A stretch of 64,000 nucleotides of DNA from Bacteroidales bacterium UBA4772 (GCA_002403305.1 DHHM01000001.1:124001-188000), one strand, 5' to 3'. Shown: positions 50,691 to 60,637, numbered from the stretch's first letter. Notes: generated from the letters alone by a model not told the origin. Numbers and translations: made by a program.

Positions 50691-52118
50691 ATGAACATCA
50701 GACACACGGCAGCATACCTTATCATTTCTTTTCTTTCGTTATCAGGTTTCATGAACGGTCAGCCGGGCCACTCGATAAGCGTCACAGTCGACGGCGCTTC
50801 CGAAGCCACTGTCAGGCTGGCATACCATGTCGGAAGCCAGCAGTATGTCAGAGACAGCCTGGTTGCTGACAGTAACGGCAGATGCAACTTTACAGGGGCA
50901 GACAGGCTTCCTCCGGGAGTCTATATGATCGTTCTTCCGGGAAATACTTTCTTTGAGCTCCTCGTGGGAGATGACCAGCATTTTGATATCAGCTGCGATG
51001 CAAAAGATCCGGGAGGAACACTTTCTTTCAGAGGCTCCGAGGAAAACCAGAGGTTCCTGGACTACCAGAAAAAATGGAAGGTCCTTCAGGAGGAGGCAGT
51101 GAATCTCTCAGCCGGACTCAGGGATTCGAGCCTGTCTAAGGGGGAGGCGGATCTCCGGAAAGAAAAACTAGCTGCACAGGAGAAGAAGATGAAACAGTAT
51201 CTTCACCAGACCGCCGAAAGCAACAAGGGAACCCTTCTGGGTGCAATAGCAAAGTCAATAATCCCTCCCGAGCCTTTTGTCCCGACAGTCCCTCCCGGCA
51301 CTTCCAACCGCGACTCGGTTAGCAGGCTGCTTTCATACATTCATTACAAGGATCATTTCTTTGACAATGTTGATCTTTCTCAACCCGGACTGATACGCAG
51401 CCCGATCCTGGGTGGCAGGCTCGAACAGTTCTTCAGGCAGGTGGTCATCCAGATGCCTGATTCCATCATCAGGGAGACCGACAGGCTTCTCGCGAAAAGC
51501 GCCGTGAATGAAGACGTCTTCCAGTACGTGGCCGTCTGGATAATGAACCGGTACGCATCGAGTGAGATCATGGGTCATGATGCGGTGGTTGTGCATCTTG
51601 CAGATGAAGTCTATCTGGCCGGCAAGGCCCCGTGGGCGACCAAAGAGTACCTGTCAGAACTGGAGAAAAGAGTCAACAGACTCAGGTCCAATCTGATAGG
51701 ACAGAAGGCGCCGGAGCTGCTGATGAACTCCTTTGCCGGACACTATGTCTCTCTCTATGATGTTGAAGCTGACTACACGATAGTCTATTTCTGGGAGCCT
51801 GACTGCGGACACTGCAAGGTTGCCACACCCCTGCTGCGGGATTATTACAATGGCAACAGGGATAAGGGTATAGAGATTTTTGCCGTATGTACCCATCACG
51901 ACAGGGAGAAATGGGAGAAATACATTGTTGATAACGGGCTCAGCTGGATCAACGGCTGGGATCCGGAACGACTGAGCCGGTTTGATCATTTTTACAATGT
52001 AGACTCCACTCCTCTCATCTATATTCTTGACAGGGAAAAGAAGATCATTGCCAAGCGTCTGGCTGCCGAAGATGTGTCATCATTCATTGATGCCTACAGA
52101 AAGTACCGCGGCCAGTGA
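50691..52118 (+). CDS. Exported thioredoxin-like (TlpA/DUF5106) protein
   Basis: The 475-residue protein has a signal peptide (ISFLSLSGFMNGQ), an N-terminal DUF4369-like beta domain (SISVTVDGASEATVRLAYHV), a long helical DUF5106-type middle, and a C-terminal thioredoxin fold. The redox motif is WEPDCGHCKVATPLLRDYY (CGHC). It also shows FDHFYNVDSTPLIYILDREKKI with the cis-Pro. The domain order is typical of Bacteroidota periplasmic disulfide proteins. The protein substrate is unknown. The gene follows comB. Confidence 0.83.
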   Translation: MNIRHTAAYLIISFLSLSGFMNGQPGHSISVTVDGASEATVRLAYHVGSQQYVRDSLVADSNGRCNFTGADRLPPGVYMIVLPGNTFFELLVGDDQHFDISCDAKDPGGTLSFRGSEENQRFLDYQKKWKVLQEEAVNLSAGLRDSSLSKGEADLRKEKLAAQEKKMKQYLHQTAESNKGTLLGAIAKSIIPPEPFVPTVPPGTSNRDSVSRLLSYIHYKDHFFDNVDLSQPGLIRSPILGGRLEQFFRQVVIQMPDSIIRETDRLLAKSAVNEDVFQYVAVWIMNRYASSEIMGHDAVVVHLADEVYLAGKAPWATKEYLSELEKRVNRLRSNLIGQKAPELLMNSFAGHYVSLYDVEADYTIVYFWEPDCGHCKVATPLLRDYYNGNRDKGIEIFAVCTHHDREKWEKYIVDNGLSWINGWDPERLSRFDHFYNVDSTPLIYILDREKKIIAKRLAAEDVSSFIDAYRKYRGQ

Positions 52119-52206
52119 GCCTGCTTTTCAAGCAGGAAAACCATCATGTTATGTTATGTGCACCTGCTCTCCAGCCGGGTAAACAATCGGCAAATGTTCA
52201 ATACAG

Positions 52207-53214
52207 CTACTCTTCAGGCAGGTGAACCATCAGTTCATACAATGTCGAAAAAGATCTTGTTTCAGAGCCTTCAGCAAGTGTCCACCGCCATCCTTCCGGT
52301 CCCGTTTGCACCTTAACTCTCACTGATGCCTGCTGATCCACGGCGTAGCCGCATCTTCCAAGGGCTTTTTCTGTCAGGCTGAGAGCAGGAGCGTCACCCT
52401 TAAGAGCGATGCCCTTCCTCCTTCCCCTTACAAAGCTGAAGGTGCCTTCCTTGCTGCTGAACGAGAGCAGCGGGCTCTCAAAGGCCCGTGCGATGGTACC
52501 TGACAGTATCAGGTCTTCGGGAGCTCCTTCTATTATACATTCACCATCCATAAGCCATATCCTGTCAGCCTCGTTGAGAGCTGTATCGAGGTCATGGGTT
52601 GAATAGATGACGCATTTGCCCTTCTCCCTGGTCAGTTTTCTCAGCAGGCTTACTATGCCATACCGTGACGGCAGGTCAAGAAATGCGGTAGGCTCATCCA
52701 TGACCAGCAACTCTGTATCCTGAGCCAGCGAACGTGCTATGAGGGTTCTCTGTCGCTCGCCGTCGGATATGTTGTCGAGCCTGCGCCCGGCAAGTGTCAG
52801 CATGCCAGTATCTTCGAGAGCATGGTCAACAGCCTCTCTGTCAGCATCTGTCATAGTGCCTATCCAGTTGGTGTAGGGAAAGCGCCCCAGTGACACAGCA
52901 TCGCGGACACTGATATTGCGTTCGGCCACCGGCTCCGTGGAGGTAAAGCTTACTATCCTGGGCAGCATGGTACTGCCAATGGAGTGCAGATCCCTGCCGT
53001 GGAGCCGTATCTTTCCCCCTACCGCCGGCTGCAATGATACCAGAGTCCGGAGCAGGGTGCTCTTGCCGGCGCCGTTACGGCCTATCAGTGCCACCAGCTC
53101 ACCTGACCCGGCACTGACGGATAGATGCTCCATGACCCTGATGCTCCTGCGGCGGGAGGCATACCCTATGGTGAGCTCTTCTGTCTCTGCTATCACGATT
53201 CCTCTCTTCTTCAT
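52207..53214 (-). CDS. btuD: Cobalamin/iron-chelate-type ABC transporter ATPase with C-terminal extension
   Basis: The start is ATG 53214 (MKKRGIVIAETEELTIGY), overlapping the permease stop by 4 bp. The frame extends to 53463 but only inside the permease gene. It has Walker A GRNGAGKST, signature NISDGERQRTLIARSL, Walker B LLVMDEPTAFLDL and STHDLDTALNEADR. Its length of 335 residues exceeds the usual 250. The extra C-terminal 80 or so residues (SLTEKALGRCGYAVDQQASV) form a small domain seen in other Bacteroidota FecE-like ATPases. The cobalamin role comes from the riboswitch-headed operon. Confidence 0.85.
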   Translation of the reverse strand: MKKRGIVIAETEELTIGYASRRRSIRVMEHLSVSAGSGELVALIGRNGAGKSTLLRTLVSLQPAVGGKIRLHGRDLHSIGSTMLPRIVSFTSTEPVAERNISVRDAVSLGRFPYTNWIGTMTDADREAVDHALEDTGMLTLAGRRLDNISDGERQRTLIARSLAQDTELLVMDEPTAFLDLPSRYGIVSLLRKLTREKGKCVIYSTHDLDTALNEADRIWLMDGECIIEGAPEDLILSGTIARAFESPLLSFSSKEGTFSFVRGRRKGIALKGDAPALSLTEKALGRCGYAVDQQASVRVKVQTGPEGWRWTLAEGSETRSFSTLYELMVHLPEE

Positions 53215-54251
53215 CTCCTCCCTGCCGTTGCGTTCTTGCCGAGTATTATCCACAGGACGACAGGTATCCCGATCAGTGAGGTGACGGTATTGACCGGAAT
53301 GATTTGTCCTCCGCCGGGTGCTGTGGAGATCAGGTCGCTCACCAGCAGAATGGCAGCGCCAAAGAGAGCTGTCCCGGGCATCAGTGTACGGTGATCGGTA
53401 GTTCTGAAGAGCAGTCGTGCCATGTGTGGCACAGCCACCCCGATGAAGGCCAGGGGGCCGCAAAATGCCGTCACACTGCCTGCCAGTATGCTTGCTGCGG
53501 CCAGAAGCATCAGCCGTGTGCTCCTCATGCGCACACCTACTGTACGGGAGAAGGTCTCACCCATAAGCATCGCATTGAGCGGCTTGACCATGACAAAGGC
53601 CAGGATCATGCCTGCCAGCGCAGCAATGGTCAGGGCCCTGAGCTGTTGCCACGAGATGTTGCCAAGGTTGCCCATAGTCCAGATGACATATGTCCTGAGC
53701 ATCGTCTCATTGCTGAAATACTGCAGCAGGCTCACCACGGCAGAGATGGCACTGGCAAGCATCAGGCCGACGATAAGCACCGTCATTATATCACGCATGC
53801 GCGAAGAGACCGCCATGATGATCACCATCACCATCCCTGCACCGGCCCAGGCGGCAAGGATCATGCCCCACCCCTGCAGAGGGCTGTCGGCAGTGATGGC
53901 AAACAGCGGAGAGAGCGTAAGCACTGTCAGTGCTACTCCGAGGCCGGCGCCGGAGCTGATGCCCAGCACATCGGGCCCGGCGAGAGGATTGCGGAAGAGG
54001 GTCTGCATCAGCAGCCCGCTGACAGATAGTGCCGCCCCGGCAATGACAGCCGTGAGAGCCCTGGGAAGACGAAACTCCATCACGATGATCTTACTCTCCG
54101 GTGTCCCCTCTCCAAAGAGAGCCCTCACCACATCACCAGCCTCCAGAGGCGTTCCCCCAAAAAGAATATCGGCACAGAAAAGCAGCAGCGTGACCAGGAA
54201 CAGTCCGGTCATCGCCAGTGGTAGCTTCAGGGATGGCAGCCTCTCTCTCAT
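53211..54251 (-). CDS. btuC: FecCD/BtuC-type ABC transporter permease
   Basis: The 346-residue permease has about ten membrane helices. It has RLPRALTAVIAGAALSVSGLLMQTLFRNPLAGPDVLGISSGAGLGVA, the characteristic BtuC/FecCD block, and a later GPLAFIGVAVPHMARLLF loop. It forms the homodimeric channel with two BtuD subunits. It overlaps both flanking genes by 4 bp. The cobalamin assignment is by operon. Confidence 0.87.
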   Translation of the reverse strand: MRERLPSLKLPLAMTGLFLVTLLLFCADILFGGTPLEAGDVVRALFGEGTPESKIIVMEFRLPRALTAVIAGAALSVSGLLMQTLFRNPLAGPDVLGISSGAGLGVALTVLTLSPLFAITADSPLQGWGMILAAWAGAGMVMVIIMAVSSRMRDIMTVLIVGLMLASAISAVVSLLQYFSNETMLRTYVIWTMGNLGNISWQQLRALTIAALAGMILAFVMVKPLNAMLMGETFSRTVGVRMRSTRLMLLAAASILAGSVTAFCGPLAFIGVAVPHMARLLFRTTDHRTLMPGTALFGAAILLVSDLISTAPGGGQIIPVNTVTSLIGIPVVLWIILGKNATAGRR

Positions 54252-55381
54252 TCCAGCCTCCTGTAGAAATATTGTGTGTAGCCGGGCAGAAGCTCGGGAT
54301 GAAGGATGGATACCATATCCATAAGCAGGATGTCAGGACGCACGACTGCCGTCTCCCAGTAGTCGTTGCCTCCGGCAGGAGTTATCCTTTTCCTGTTGTT
54401 CCATACCCCGCCCTCCCTGCATACTGGTAGCCGGCTGAGACGATGGTCAGCGGTGTTGATTTCGTCAAGGCTCTCCGCGGTGCCGGGATTGATCCATATA
54501 TCAGCATCAGCAGCACGCCTGAATACTGCCTCCACCGAAAAGGGAACCGAATGGGCTTCAGTCATGTCAGCGAAGAGGTACCTGCCACCGGCATCTTCGA
54601 TAAGCCTCCCTGTGTATGAGTTGCCGGGTGAGACATACCATACATCCTCCCAGGGTGCACCCAGAAGCACGGCTGGTCTCTCCCCTGCACTGCTCCTCAC
54701 CCTGTCCGCGAGATCGTCATATCGCCGTGACACCTCTGCAAAGATACTGTCAGCCTTCTCCCTCCTGCCTGTGAGCAGCCCGAAGAGCCTTATCCAGCCG
54801 GCACGTGACAGCGGATGCTCTTCCAGGTAATCTGCATTGTAGATCACCTTTATCCCCAGCGAAGAGAGCTTCCCCAATTGCCCTGACGACGGGTCGGCAA
54901 CGCCGTAGGCCATCACCAGGTCTGGTTTGAGTGCAATTATCAGTTCATTGTTTAGGTTGCCCTCGTATCCGACCTCGCGGACTGACCCGCGGGCCACAGC
55001 GTCAAGGATCAGAGTGTCATAAAACAACCCGGGACCGGAGATACCTGCCAGCAGGTCAGCGGCACCAAGCGCCGTGAGCATGGCAGTATGGGTGGTAGAC
55101 ATGCAGATCATCCTCTCAACAGGCACATATATCACCCTGCTCTCATCAAGAGTAGCCGGTATGGCCATTCCCCGGGGAAGGAGAAAGTACTCGAGCTCAG
55201 TGCCGTGCGAGTTCTGCCACGGATCCCTGATCACCACCCTGACATACTCCTCCTTCTCTTCTATTACAAGACGTGATGAGGCAGGGGGCAGCACGTTCTC
55301 CTTCTGCGCAGGAGTTTCACTGCCATGGCGGCATGAGCAGAGAATTATGGTCGCGGCGATGATGAAATACGAAACCTTCAT
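54248..55381 (-). CDS. btuF: Periplasmic vitamin B12-type binding lipoprotein
   Basis: The 377-residue protein has a lipoprotein-type leader (AATIILCSC) and an FecB/BtuF-like two-lobe fold: RMICMSTTHTAMLTALGAADLLAGISG, LNNELIIALKPDLVMAYGVADP and a long helical linker. ILLMDMVSILHPELLPGYTQYFYRRLE closes the protein. It delivers ligand to BtuC. Its start codon shares one base with the protease stop upstream (TAATG). A first 60-residue segment (SSRLVIEEKEEYVRVVIRDP) precedes the conserved fold. Confidence 0.82.
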   Translation of the reverse strand: MKVSYFIIAATIILCSCRHGSETPAQKENVLPPASSRLVIEEKEEYVRVVIRDPWQNSHGTELEYFLLPRGMAIPATLDESRVIYVPVERMICMSTTHTAMLTALGAADLLAGISGPGLFYDTLILDAVARGSVREVGYEGNLNNELIIALKPDLVMAYGVADPSSGQLGKLSSLGIKVIYNADYLEEHPLSRAGWIRLFGLLTGRREKADSIFAEVSRRYDDLADRVRSSAGERPAVLLGAPWEDVWYVSPGNSYTGRLIEDAGGRYLFADMTEAHSVPFSVEAVFRRAADADIWINPGTAESLDEINTADHRLSRLPVCREGGVWNNRKRITPAGGNDYWETAVVRPDILLMDMVSILHPELLPGYTQYFYRRLE

Positions 55382-57576
55382 TACCTGGAATCTGCCTTTA
55401 TCACTGTACCGGTATGGAGAACCGAATCATTCCTGAGATTGTAATGATAAATGCCCGCGGCAAGATATGGCAGCTCAACGGGCAGAACCCCCGGAAACAC
55501 ATTACGGTATTCGCCGGCATAGACAACCCTGCCCGAGTTGTCCCAGAGACTTAGTGAGGTCTCCGTCACACCCCTCCCCTCCAGCTCGAAACAGATGTCG
55601 GACGTGAACGGGTTCGGAAAGACTTTCAGCGGTGAAGACTCCTTTTCGGGATCTTCAATATGGTTCAGGATTGTGTTGTCAACCATCACAACCTTGATAC
55701 CCAGGGAAACTGGACCGGGAAATGTTGGATGCTGTGTGAATGGCATCCATGAGCTGCCGTTGTTGAACCAGGCACTGTTCCCGGAGTCGAGCGGCCAGGG
55801 GATAGAGTGTTTCACGGCGAACTGAGGCTGCGGCAGCATCATGTTGCTTCTGTAAAATACTTCATAACCGGTATAATAGGGTCCGGTGACCTTTACCGTC
55901 CGCCCGAAATCAACCTGCAGATCTGTATTGGCCTTCACCTCTGTCAACCGTATCGTCCGGGAGGCAAGCACCTGACCCGGTATGACGCCGCCGCTCCAGA
56001 CGAAGAACCGGAGTGAGTCAATGGTCGAAAGATATGAAGCCGCTGCCACCTTCAGCCACACCCAGGCTATCTCTCCTGTCCCGACAAAGGGAAAATATTC
56101 CGCATACCTTCTCAGCCCGTCGGAGTTATTACCGGTTGAGCAGCCCCATCCCGGCGAGGTGTATGTCTCTGTGGTGCCCGGGTCAGAAAGAGGCATATTG
56201 TTGAGAGTGTCAGAAAGCGACAGGTTGTATGCATAGGGGTCGCGCCCCCCTGCAACGGTGGCGCCTGATGAGACGGGATCCAGCCAGGGCCTCAGATGGG
56301 AGGAGGTGATGGTCGTAATATTGAACATGCGGCTGATCTTGGCATAAAAATCATTAGTTGGTTCCGCACACGTAGCACTTCCGCCGGTAAGGGTTCCCCG
56401 TACCCTGGTGTTCTCGTCAAAGAGGGGCCCGCCTGATGAGCCGGGCTCCGTTGCTCCCAGCTCCCACCTGAGAATACGCCAGAAACTGTTCGTGGCATAC
56501 CCGGAGACAGGATAAGAGGCAGTTATCGGGCTGTTGTCATCAATGGTTATCTTCATGACATCTCCCTCCGGATGATGAAGGGTAAAGGTACTGGAGGGGA
56601 CCGTGGCAGTGATATCCCATCCGGCAAGATAAGGCTTGTAAACCATCGGAGGGAACTGTTGCAACTCCACCAGGGTGAAGTCAACATCAGGATTTGTGGC
56701 TCGCAGTATTGAACCCGTCAGGGAGTGGACTCCTGTGACATCAGGACCGTCACACCAGGAGCTGATGTAATTGAAAACATAGATCGTCTCATCTGCCAGC
56801 GTGGGTGTGTCAATGCAGTGGTTGGCAGTGAGCACATAGGCTTTGTACTCGCTTCCGGTGTTGTTGACCATCACCCCTGTACAGAGCTCGGCGCCACCCA
56901 CCAGCAGGCGGACGACCGAGCGGGATGCGGTCAGGTAATTCGAATTCGTGGAACAGTTGAGGTCCGTCTCGCAACTGCCGGACCGGCCAAAATAGATATC
57001 CTTTGTGCCTTCAAGCTCAAAGTAACCGGCAAAGTCATGCGCCACCTGCTTAATTCCTATGGCACCGGCAGGAATTGACCTGCCGGGGAAATGACACTCC
57101 ATAACCATGGTGTCACCCGGGAGAGGCATCACCGGCATACTCATCCTGCCTGCCCCGCTTTCTGCTGTGTATGCACCCCTGACAATGCGACGTTCACGGT
57201 CATAGATATATATATAGGCTCCCTCGGGAAGATCAAAAGGTGATAGGATGATATTGAGCGACAGGGCTCCCTTTGACGACAGAGGCATGACCCAGACGGT
57301 CTCATTGCCCCTTCTGACGATGAAACCCGCATTCTCCGGCGTCAGTTCAACCGGCACCGGAATGGCAAACCTGTAGGGCTGATCCTTGGGCTGGTCAAGT
57401 GACCGCAGTATCTCCACCTCCAGCGGATCGACAGATATCTCATGCCAGTCAGGTATGTCGGGAAAGAGTGCACTTCCAACAGGGAATTCCATCTGACCCT
57501 TTAGCGCAAGAGAGGAGAACAGTAACAACGCTGCTATGAATACTCTTTCCTTCAATCTGTTGTATTGTATATCCAA
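55381..57576 (-). CDS. Secreted trypsin-like serine endopeptidase with T9SS sorting domain, in the B12 operon
   Basis: The 731-residue protein has a signal peptide (FIAALLLFSSLALKGQ), an N-terminal propeptide-like region, and a chymotrypsin-fold domain with a full catalytic triad: His in VLTANHCIDTP, Asp in NPDVDFTLVELQQ and Ser in TEPGSSGGPLFDE. Paired Cys residues are visible (SGSCETDLNCS, SWCDGP). It resembles lysyl-endopeptidase-type enzymes. The C-terminus, LKVFPNPFTSDICFELEGRG...YHYNLRNDS, is a type A T9SS sorting domain. It is the third gene of the B12 uptake operon, between btuG and btuF. It may free cobalamin from carrier proteins, but that is a guess. Confidence 0.88.
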   Translation of the reverse strand: MDIQYNRLKERVFIAALLLFSSLALKGQMEFPVGSALFPDIPDWHEISVDPLEVEILRSLDQPKDQPYRFAIPVPVELTPENAGFIVRRGNETVWVMPLSSKGALSLNIILSPFDLPEGAYIYIYDRERRIVRGAYTAESGAGRMSMPVMPLPGDTMVMECHFPGRSIPAGAIGIKQVAHDFAGYFELEGTKDIYFGRSGSCETDLNCSTNSNYLTASRSVVRLLVGGAELCTGVMVNNTGSEYKAYVLTANHCIDTPTLADETIYVFNYISSWCDGPDVTGVHSLTGSILRATNPDVDFTLVELQQFPPMVYKPYLAGWDITATVPSSTFTLHHPEGDVMKITIDDNSPITASYPVSGYATNSFWRILRWELGATEPGSSGGPLFDENTRVRGTLTGGSATCAEPTNDFYAKISRMFNITTITSSHLRPWLDPVSSGATVAGGRDPYAYNLSLSDTLNNMPLSDPGTTETYTSPGWGCSTGNNSDGLRRYAEYFPFVGTGEIAWVWLKVAAASYLSTIDSLRFFVWSGGVIPGQVLASRTIRLTEVKANTDLQVDFGRTVKVTGPYYTGYEVFYRSNMMLPQPQFAVKHSIPWPLDSGNSAWFNNGSSWMPFTQHPTFPGPVSLGIKVVMVDNTILNHIEDPEKESSPLKVFPNPFTSDICFELEGRGVTETSLSLWDNSGRVVYAGEYRNVFPGVLPVELPYLAAGIYHYNLRNDSVLHTGTVIKADSR

Positions 57577-57590
57577 AAATAGTCAAAAAC

Positions 57591-58628
57591 TCACCAATCA
57601 GTCATGAAGCGTATGAAACCGGGAATAATTCCGGCCTGCTCAATATCTTCAAGCTCCCCGCGGCTGTCGTAAATCAGCAGGTCACCCTTTTGCTGGTAAT
57701 CAATCGCATCAGTCACAAAAATACGCCCACCGGCTCCTGCACCGAGGTCATAGAAGAGCCTCTCACCGGACGCTATGAAAGCCTCATCCGGCAGTGAGGT
57801 CGAGCTGACAGGCATCATTCTTACACCTTCATGAAGCCAGTATAGTGTATCACCCGAACCGTTAACGGTCAGTGATGAGGGATAGTCGGAAACAGAACCG
57901 AACGTCATCTCAGCCTCCTTTTCATAGTTAACGGTGTTTATCCTCACTAATTTTGGAAGATCCTGCATATATCCGCCGGTGCAAAGCACCCAGAGCTTTC
58001 CGTTTTTGTCGAATACCATGCTCTCCGGCTCAGTTCCTGTCGTTACAGAGCCGGAAATCTCTTCGGTTTCAAGGTCGACCACCACGATCCGGTCACCGGC
58101 AACCCAGTTTGAGGTGAAGAGCTTTTGCCCGGAGATCAGCACTGCCTCGCTGGTGCATCCGATATCAATTTGATGCGATATCTCCATCAGGTCAAGATCT
58201 ACGACGGTCAGCTCACTGGAAGCGAGAGAGGTGACATAGCCCCTACGCCCGCTGATGGCCATCTGGCGCGGCGAATTGAGTCCGGTCACGGTTCCGAGAC
58301 TCTTCATGGTAAACATGTCAACCGCCTCAAGAGTACCTGAATTATTCACGATGATATACCCCGTTGTGCCGTCAGTTGCAATGAATGTGGGCACATCACC
58401 CAGGGGTCTGCTGTTCCTTGTTTTGAAGAGCTCGTTGTATATCTCTCCTGTGATCAGACTGTAAAAAGAGACCGATCCGTTGCCGGCCATGAAATTGCCC
58501 TCACTGAGAATAAAAAATCCTTCTCCCTGCGGGAAGAGAGTGGGCTCAACGTTGTTTCCCTCGCATGAGATAAACATCAGCGGTACCAGGAATGCCAGCA
58601 ACTTAATCTGATTCTTCATTTTCTTCAT
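57591..58628 (-). CDS. btuG: BtuG-like surface lipoprotein (DUF5074, beta-propeller)
   Basis: The 345-residue protein has a lipoprotein signal (LMFISC) and repeated propeller blades of a YncE-like kind (GYIIVNNSGTLEAVDMFTM, RQMAISGRRGYVTSLASSEL, LVVDLETEEISG). DUF5074 surface lipoproteins next to btuB include BtuG of Bacteroides, which binds B12 outside the cell and hands it to BtuB. Its gene overlaps btuB by 26 bp from the Met at 58628 (17 bp from 58619). The assignment follows domain and position and is not a sequence match to BtuG itself. Confidence 0.78.
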   Translation of the reverse strand: MKKMKNQIKLLAFLVPLMFISCEGNNVEPTLFPQGEGFFILSEGNFMAGNGSVSFYSLITGEIYNELFKTRNSRPLGDVPTFIATDGTTGYIIVNNSGTLEAVDMFTMKSLGTVTGLNSPRQMAISGRRGYVTSLASSELTVVDLDLMEISHQIDIGCTSEAVLISGQKLFTSNWVAGDRIVVVDLETEEISGSVTTGTEPESMVFDKNGKLWVLCTGGYMQDLPKLVRINTVNYEKEAEMTFGSVSDYPSSLTVNGSGDTLYWLHEGVRMMPVSSTSLPDEAFIASGERLFYDLGAGAGGRIFVTDAIDYQQKGDLLIYDSRGELEDIEQAGIIPGFIRFMTDW

Positions 58629-60597
58629 TTTTTTTGATAAAACTTATGGTCAGTCTGAGGTTGAATGTCCGGAGCGGCATCGGGTAATTGCGGACGCTTT
58701 CCAAAGAGCTGTTGAAAATATTTTTTACATCAATATCTATTCCGATTTTTGTAGCACCGGCTGGCAGCACCGCTCCCAGCCGTGCATCAGCAAGTAACGA
58801 AGGGGGAAGCCATTCGCTGTTGTCCGAGGTGGTATATCTCCTGCCCTGGCAGACTGCTGCAGCTCCTGCCCTGAGCATCTTCCAGCGCAGATCGAGGTTA
58901 AGGTTAAAATTATTCCCGGGAACATAAATCAACTGTTTTCCCACTGCCCTGTCATTGGGTATCTCTGAAGCAGCTATCTCAGTGCGGGTGAATGCATAAT
59001 TCAGGTGAGAGGATATTACCAGCTCATTAACAGGCACTTCCGTTCCAAGCCTGCCCTCTATTCCGTAGACATTGACACTGCGTACATTCCCGGCGCTCCA
59101 TATCCCTGTCACCCCGGGGATCCACTGTATCAGGTCATTGACGCGGGTAGCGTGGAGCACAAGATCAAGACTGTTTTTCAATCCTGACGAGGCTACCCTG
59201 ACATATGAGTATGAGGCTTCACCTCCTGTAGCATTTTCATGTCTGAGGCTGCCGTTGCCACCGGGCACCCAGTAGAGGTCATTAAGGCACGGTAGCCTGG
59301 TGTTACGGCTTACGCTGGCTTTCAGCAGCTGCCCGCCGTCGGGAGAGAGCATTACTGTTGCACCGGCCGTAAACTCAGGTTTCAACACCATTCCGGTGAC
59401 TAGCATCTGCCGCGCCTGGAGCAGCAGTCTGACCCTCGAGCCCGGATTGAACCTGGCGATCAGGGATGTGGAGAAGATATTCCTTCTTTCTGTCTCCGCG
59501 AAGCTAAGCGATTGCGCACTCTGGTACTCATTACCTGCATTGATACCCAGCTCACTCTTCCCGTTGGGACGATATGCAAGACGGGCCCTGAGCATGATGA
59601 ATGACGACCTGTTATCGCCGTTGTATTCCGGATTCTCATGATAATAGAGGTTTACGTCAGACGTACCACCGGCTGTGATTCCCGCCGAGATCTTCTCCTT
59701 CTCCAGGGAGTAGCTGATCACACTTCGCAGAGACCTGTCGGTCTGCCGCTCACCAAAATCCTGCTGAACCGTTGTCACCGGCCCCGGTAGTTCACGCTCA
59801 GCGTTGTTGTACCACAGGTGAGCCGCAACTGTAGAGCCGCCGGTTCTGAATGCCAGGTCTGCCGTTGCGCCGCCAGAGGCAGCTGATGAGTTGGTCCTTC
59901 TCTCCTCCCTGGCTCCTTCCGCGGCGTTGCCGTTGATAAAAAGGAAATCATTCCTTGCCTTTCCTCCCCACAGGCTCAACCTTGACGAGACAGACTCGCC
60001 GCCTGATCCCGCCACTGCGGAGGCTGCGTAATCACCGTAGCTGCCGGCACCTGCTGCAACTGAGCCATAGAAACCTGTATGAAAGAGGGGATCAGAAGAG
60101 AGCTCCACCTTCCCTCCTATGGATCCCGAGATATCGCTGAGGTCATAGCCGCCCGGAGTGATCTTCACCGATGAAGCCGCATGGAGCGGGATGAGCGCAA
60201 AATCGGTGTATCCGTTACCTGCAGCATTGACAGTCAGACCGTGCCATGTCACCGTGGTATGACTGCCGGGCAATCCTCTCACCGATACAGAGGCGAGACC
60301 GTGGTTTCCGTATCGTTTGACTGAAACGGGAGTGGCATACATGAGCAGTGTTGCAAGATCATTCTCATGGTGCCCGGCTATGAGGGTCCGGTCAATGGAA
60401 ATAACAGTGTAGGGTGTTTGTCGCTTGGAAGCAGTGGCAGTGACAGTGACAGCAGAAATGTTTACGGTATCTTCGATGAACATATCCTGCGCCCCCGCCT
60501 CCTGCGCAACGGCAATTAACAGTGACAACAGTGCAGCCGTCATTGTATTGCGGCTCACCTTAAAGGGGACAATATAGGCAGATGACCTTTTAAACAT
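58603..60597 (-). CDS. btuB: TonB-dependent vitamin B12 receptor
   Basis: The start is ATG 60597 (MFKRSSAYIVPFKVSR), giving 664 residues. The frame upstream to 60813 is the riboswitch read in one frame. The protein has a signal peptide region ending GAQD, a TonB plug (ISAVTVTATASKR; VRGLPGSHTTVTWHGLTVNAAG) and a 22-strand barrel of repeated aromatic-rich segments ending SLESVRNYPMPLRTFNLRLTISF. It imports cobalamin across the outer membrane using TonB energy. The upstream cobalamin riboswitch supports the ligand directly. It is the first gene of the operon. Confidence 0.92.
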   Translation of the reverse strand: MFKRSSAYIVPFKVSRNTMTAALLSLLIAVAQEAGAQDMFIEDTVNISAVTVTATASKRQTPYTVISIDRTLIAGHHENDLATLLMYATPVSVKRYGNHGLASVSVRGLPGSHTTVTWHGLTVNAAGNGYTDFALIPLHAASSVKITPGGYDLSDISGSIGGKVELSSDPLFHTGFYGSVAAGAGSYGDYAASAVAGSGGESVSSRLSLWGGKARNDFLFINGNAAEGAREERRTNSSAASGGATADLAFRTGGSTVAAHLWYNNAERELPGPVTTVQQDFGERQTDRSLRSVISYSLEKEKISAGITAGGTSDVNLYYHENPEYNGDNRSSFIMLRARLAYRPNGKSELGINAGNEYQSAQSLSFAETERRNIFSTSLIARFNPGSRVRLLLQARQMLVTGMVLKPEFTAGATVMLSPDGGQLLKASVSRNTRLPCLNDLYWVPGGNGSLRHENATGGEASYSYVRVASSGLKNSLDLVLHATRVNDLIQWIPGVTGIWSAGNVRSVNVYGIEGRLGTEVPVNELVISSHLNYAFTRTEIAASEIPNDRAVGKQLIYVPGNNFNLNLDLRWKMLRAGAAAVCQGRRYTTSDNSEWLPPSLLADARLGAVLPAGATKIGIDIDVKNIFNSSLESVRNYPMPLRTFNLRLTISFIKKNEENEESD

Positions 60598-60637
60598 AAC
60601 TTTTGTTCCCGAAAGCTCCTTAAACAGGACACGTTCT

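Noticed and set aside
53215..53463. 83-codon N-terminal extension of the BtuD ATPase
   Set aside because: It lies wholly in the permease gene; ATG 53214 gives the normal family start with a 4-bp overlap.
53304..54029. Plus-strand 241-residue His-rich frame
   Set aside because: It is antisense to the BtuC permease, whose membrane segments and motifs are clear.
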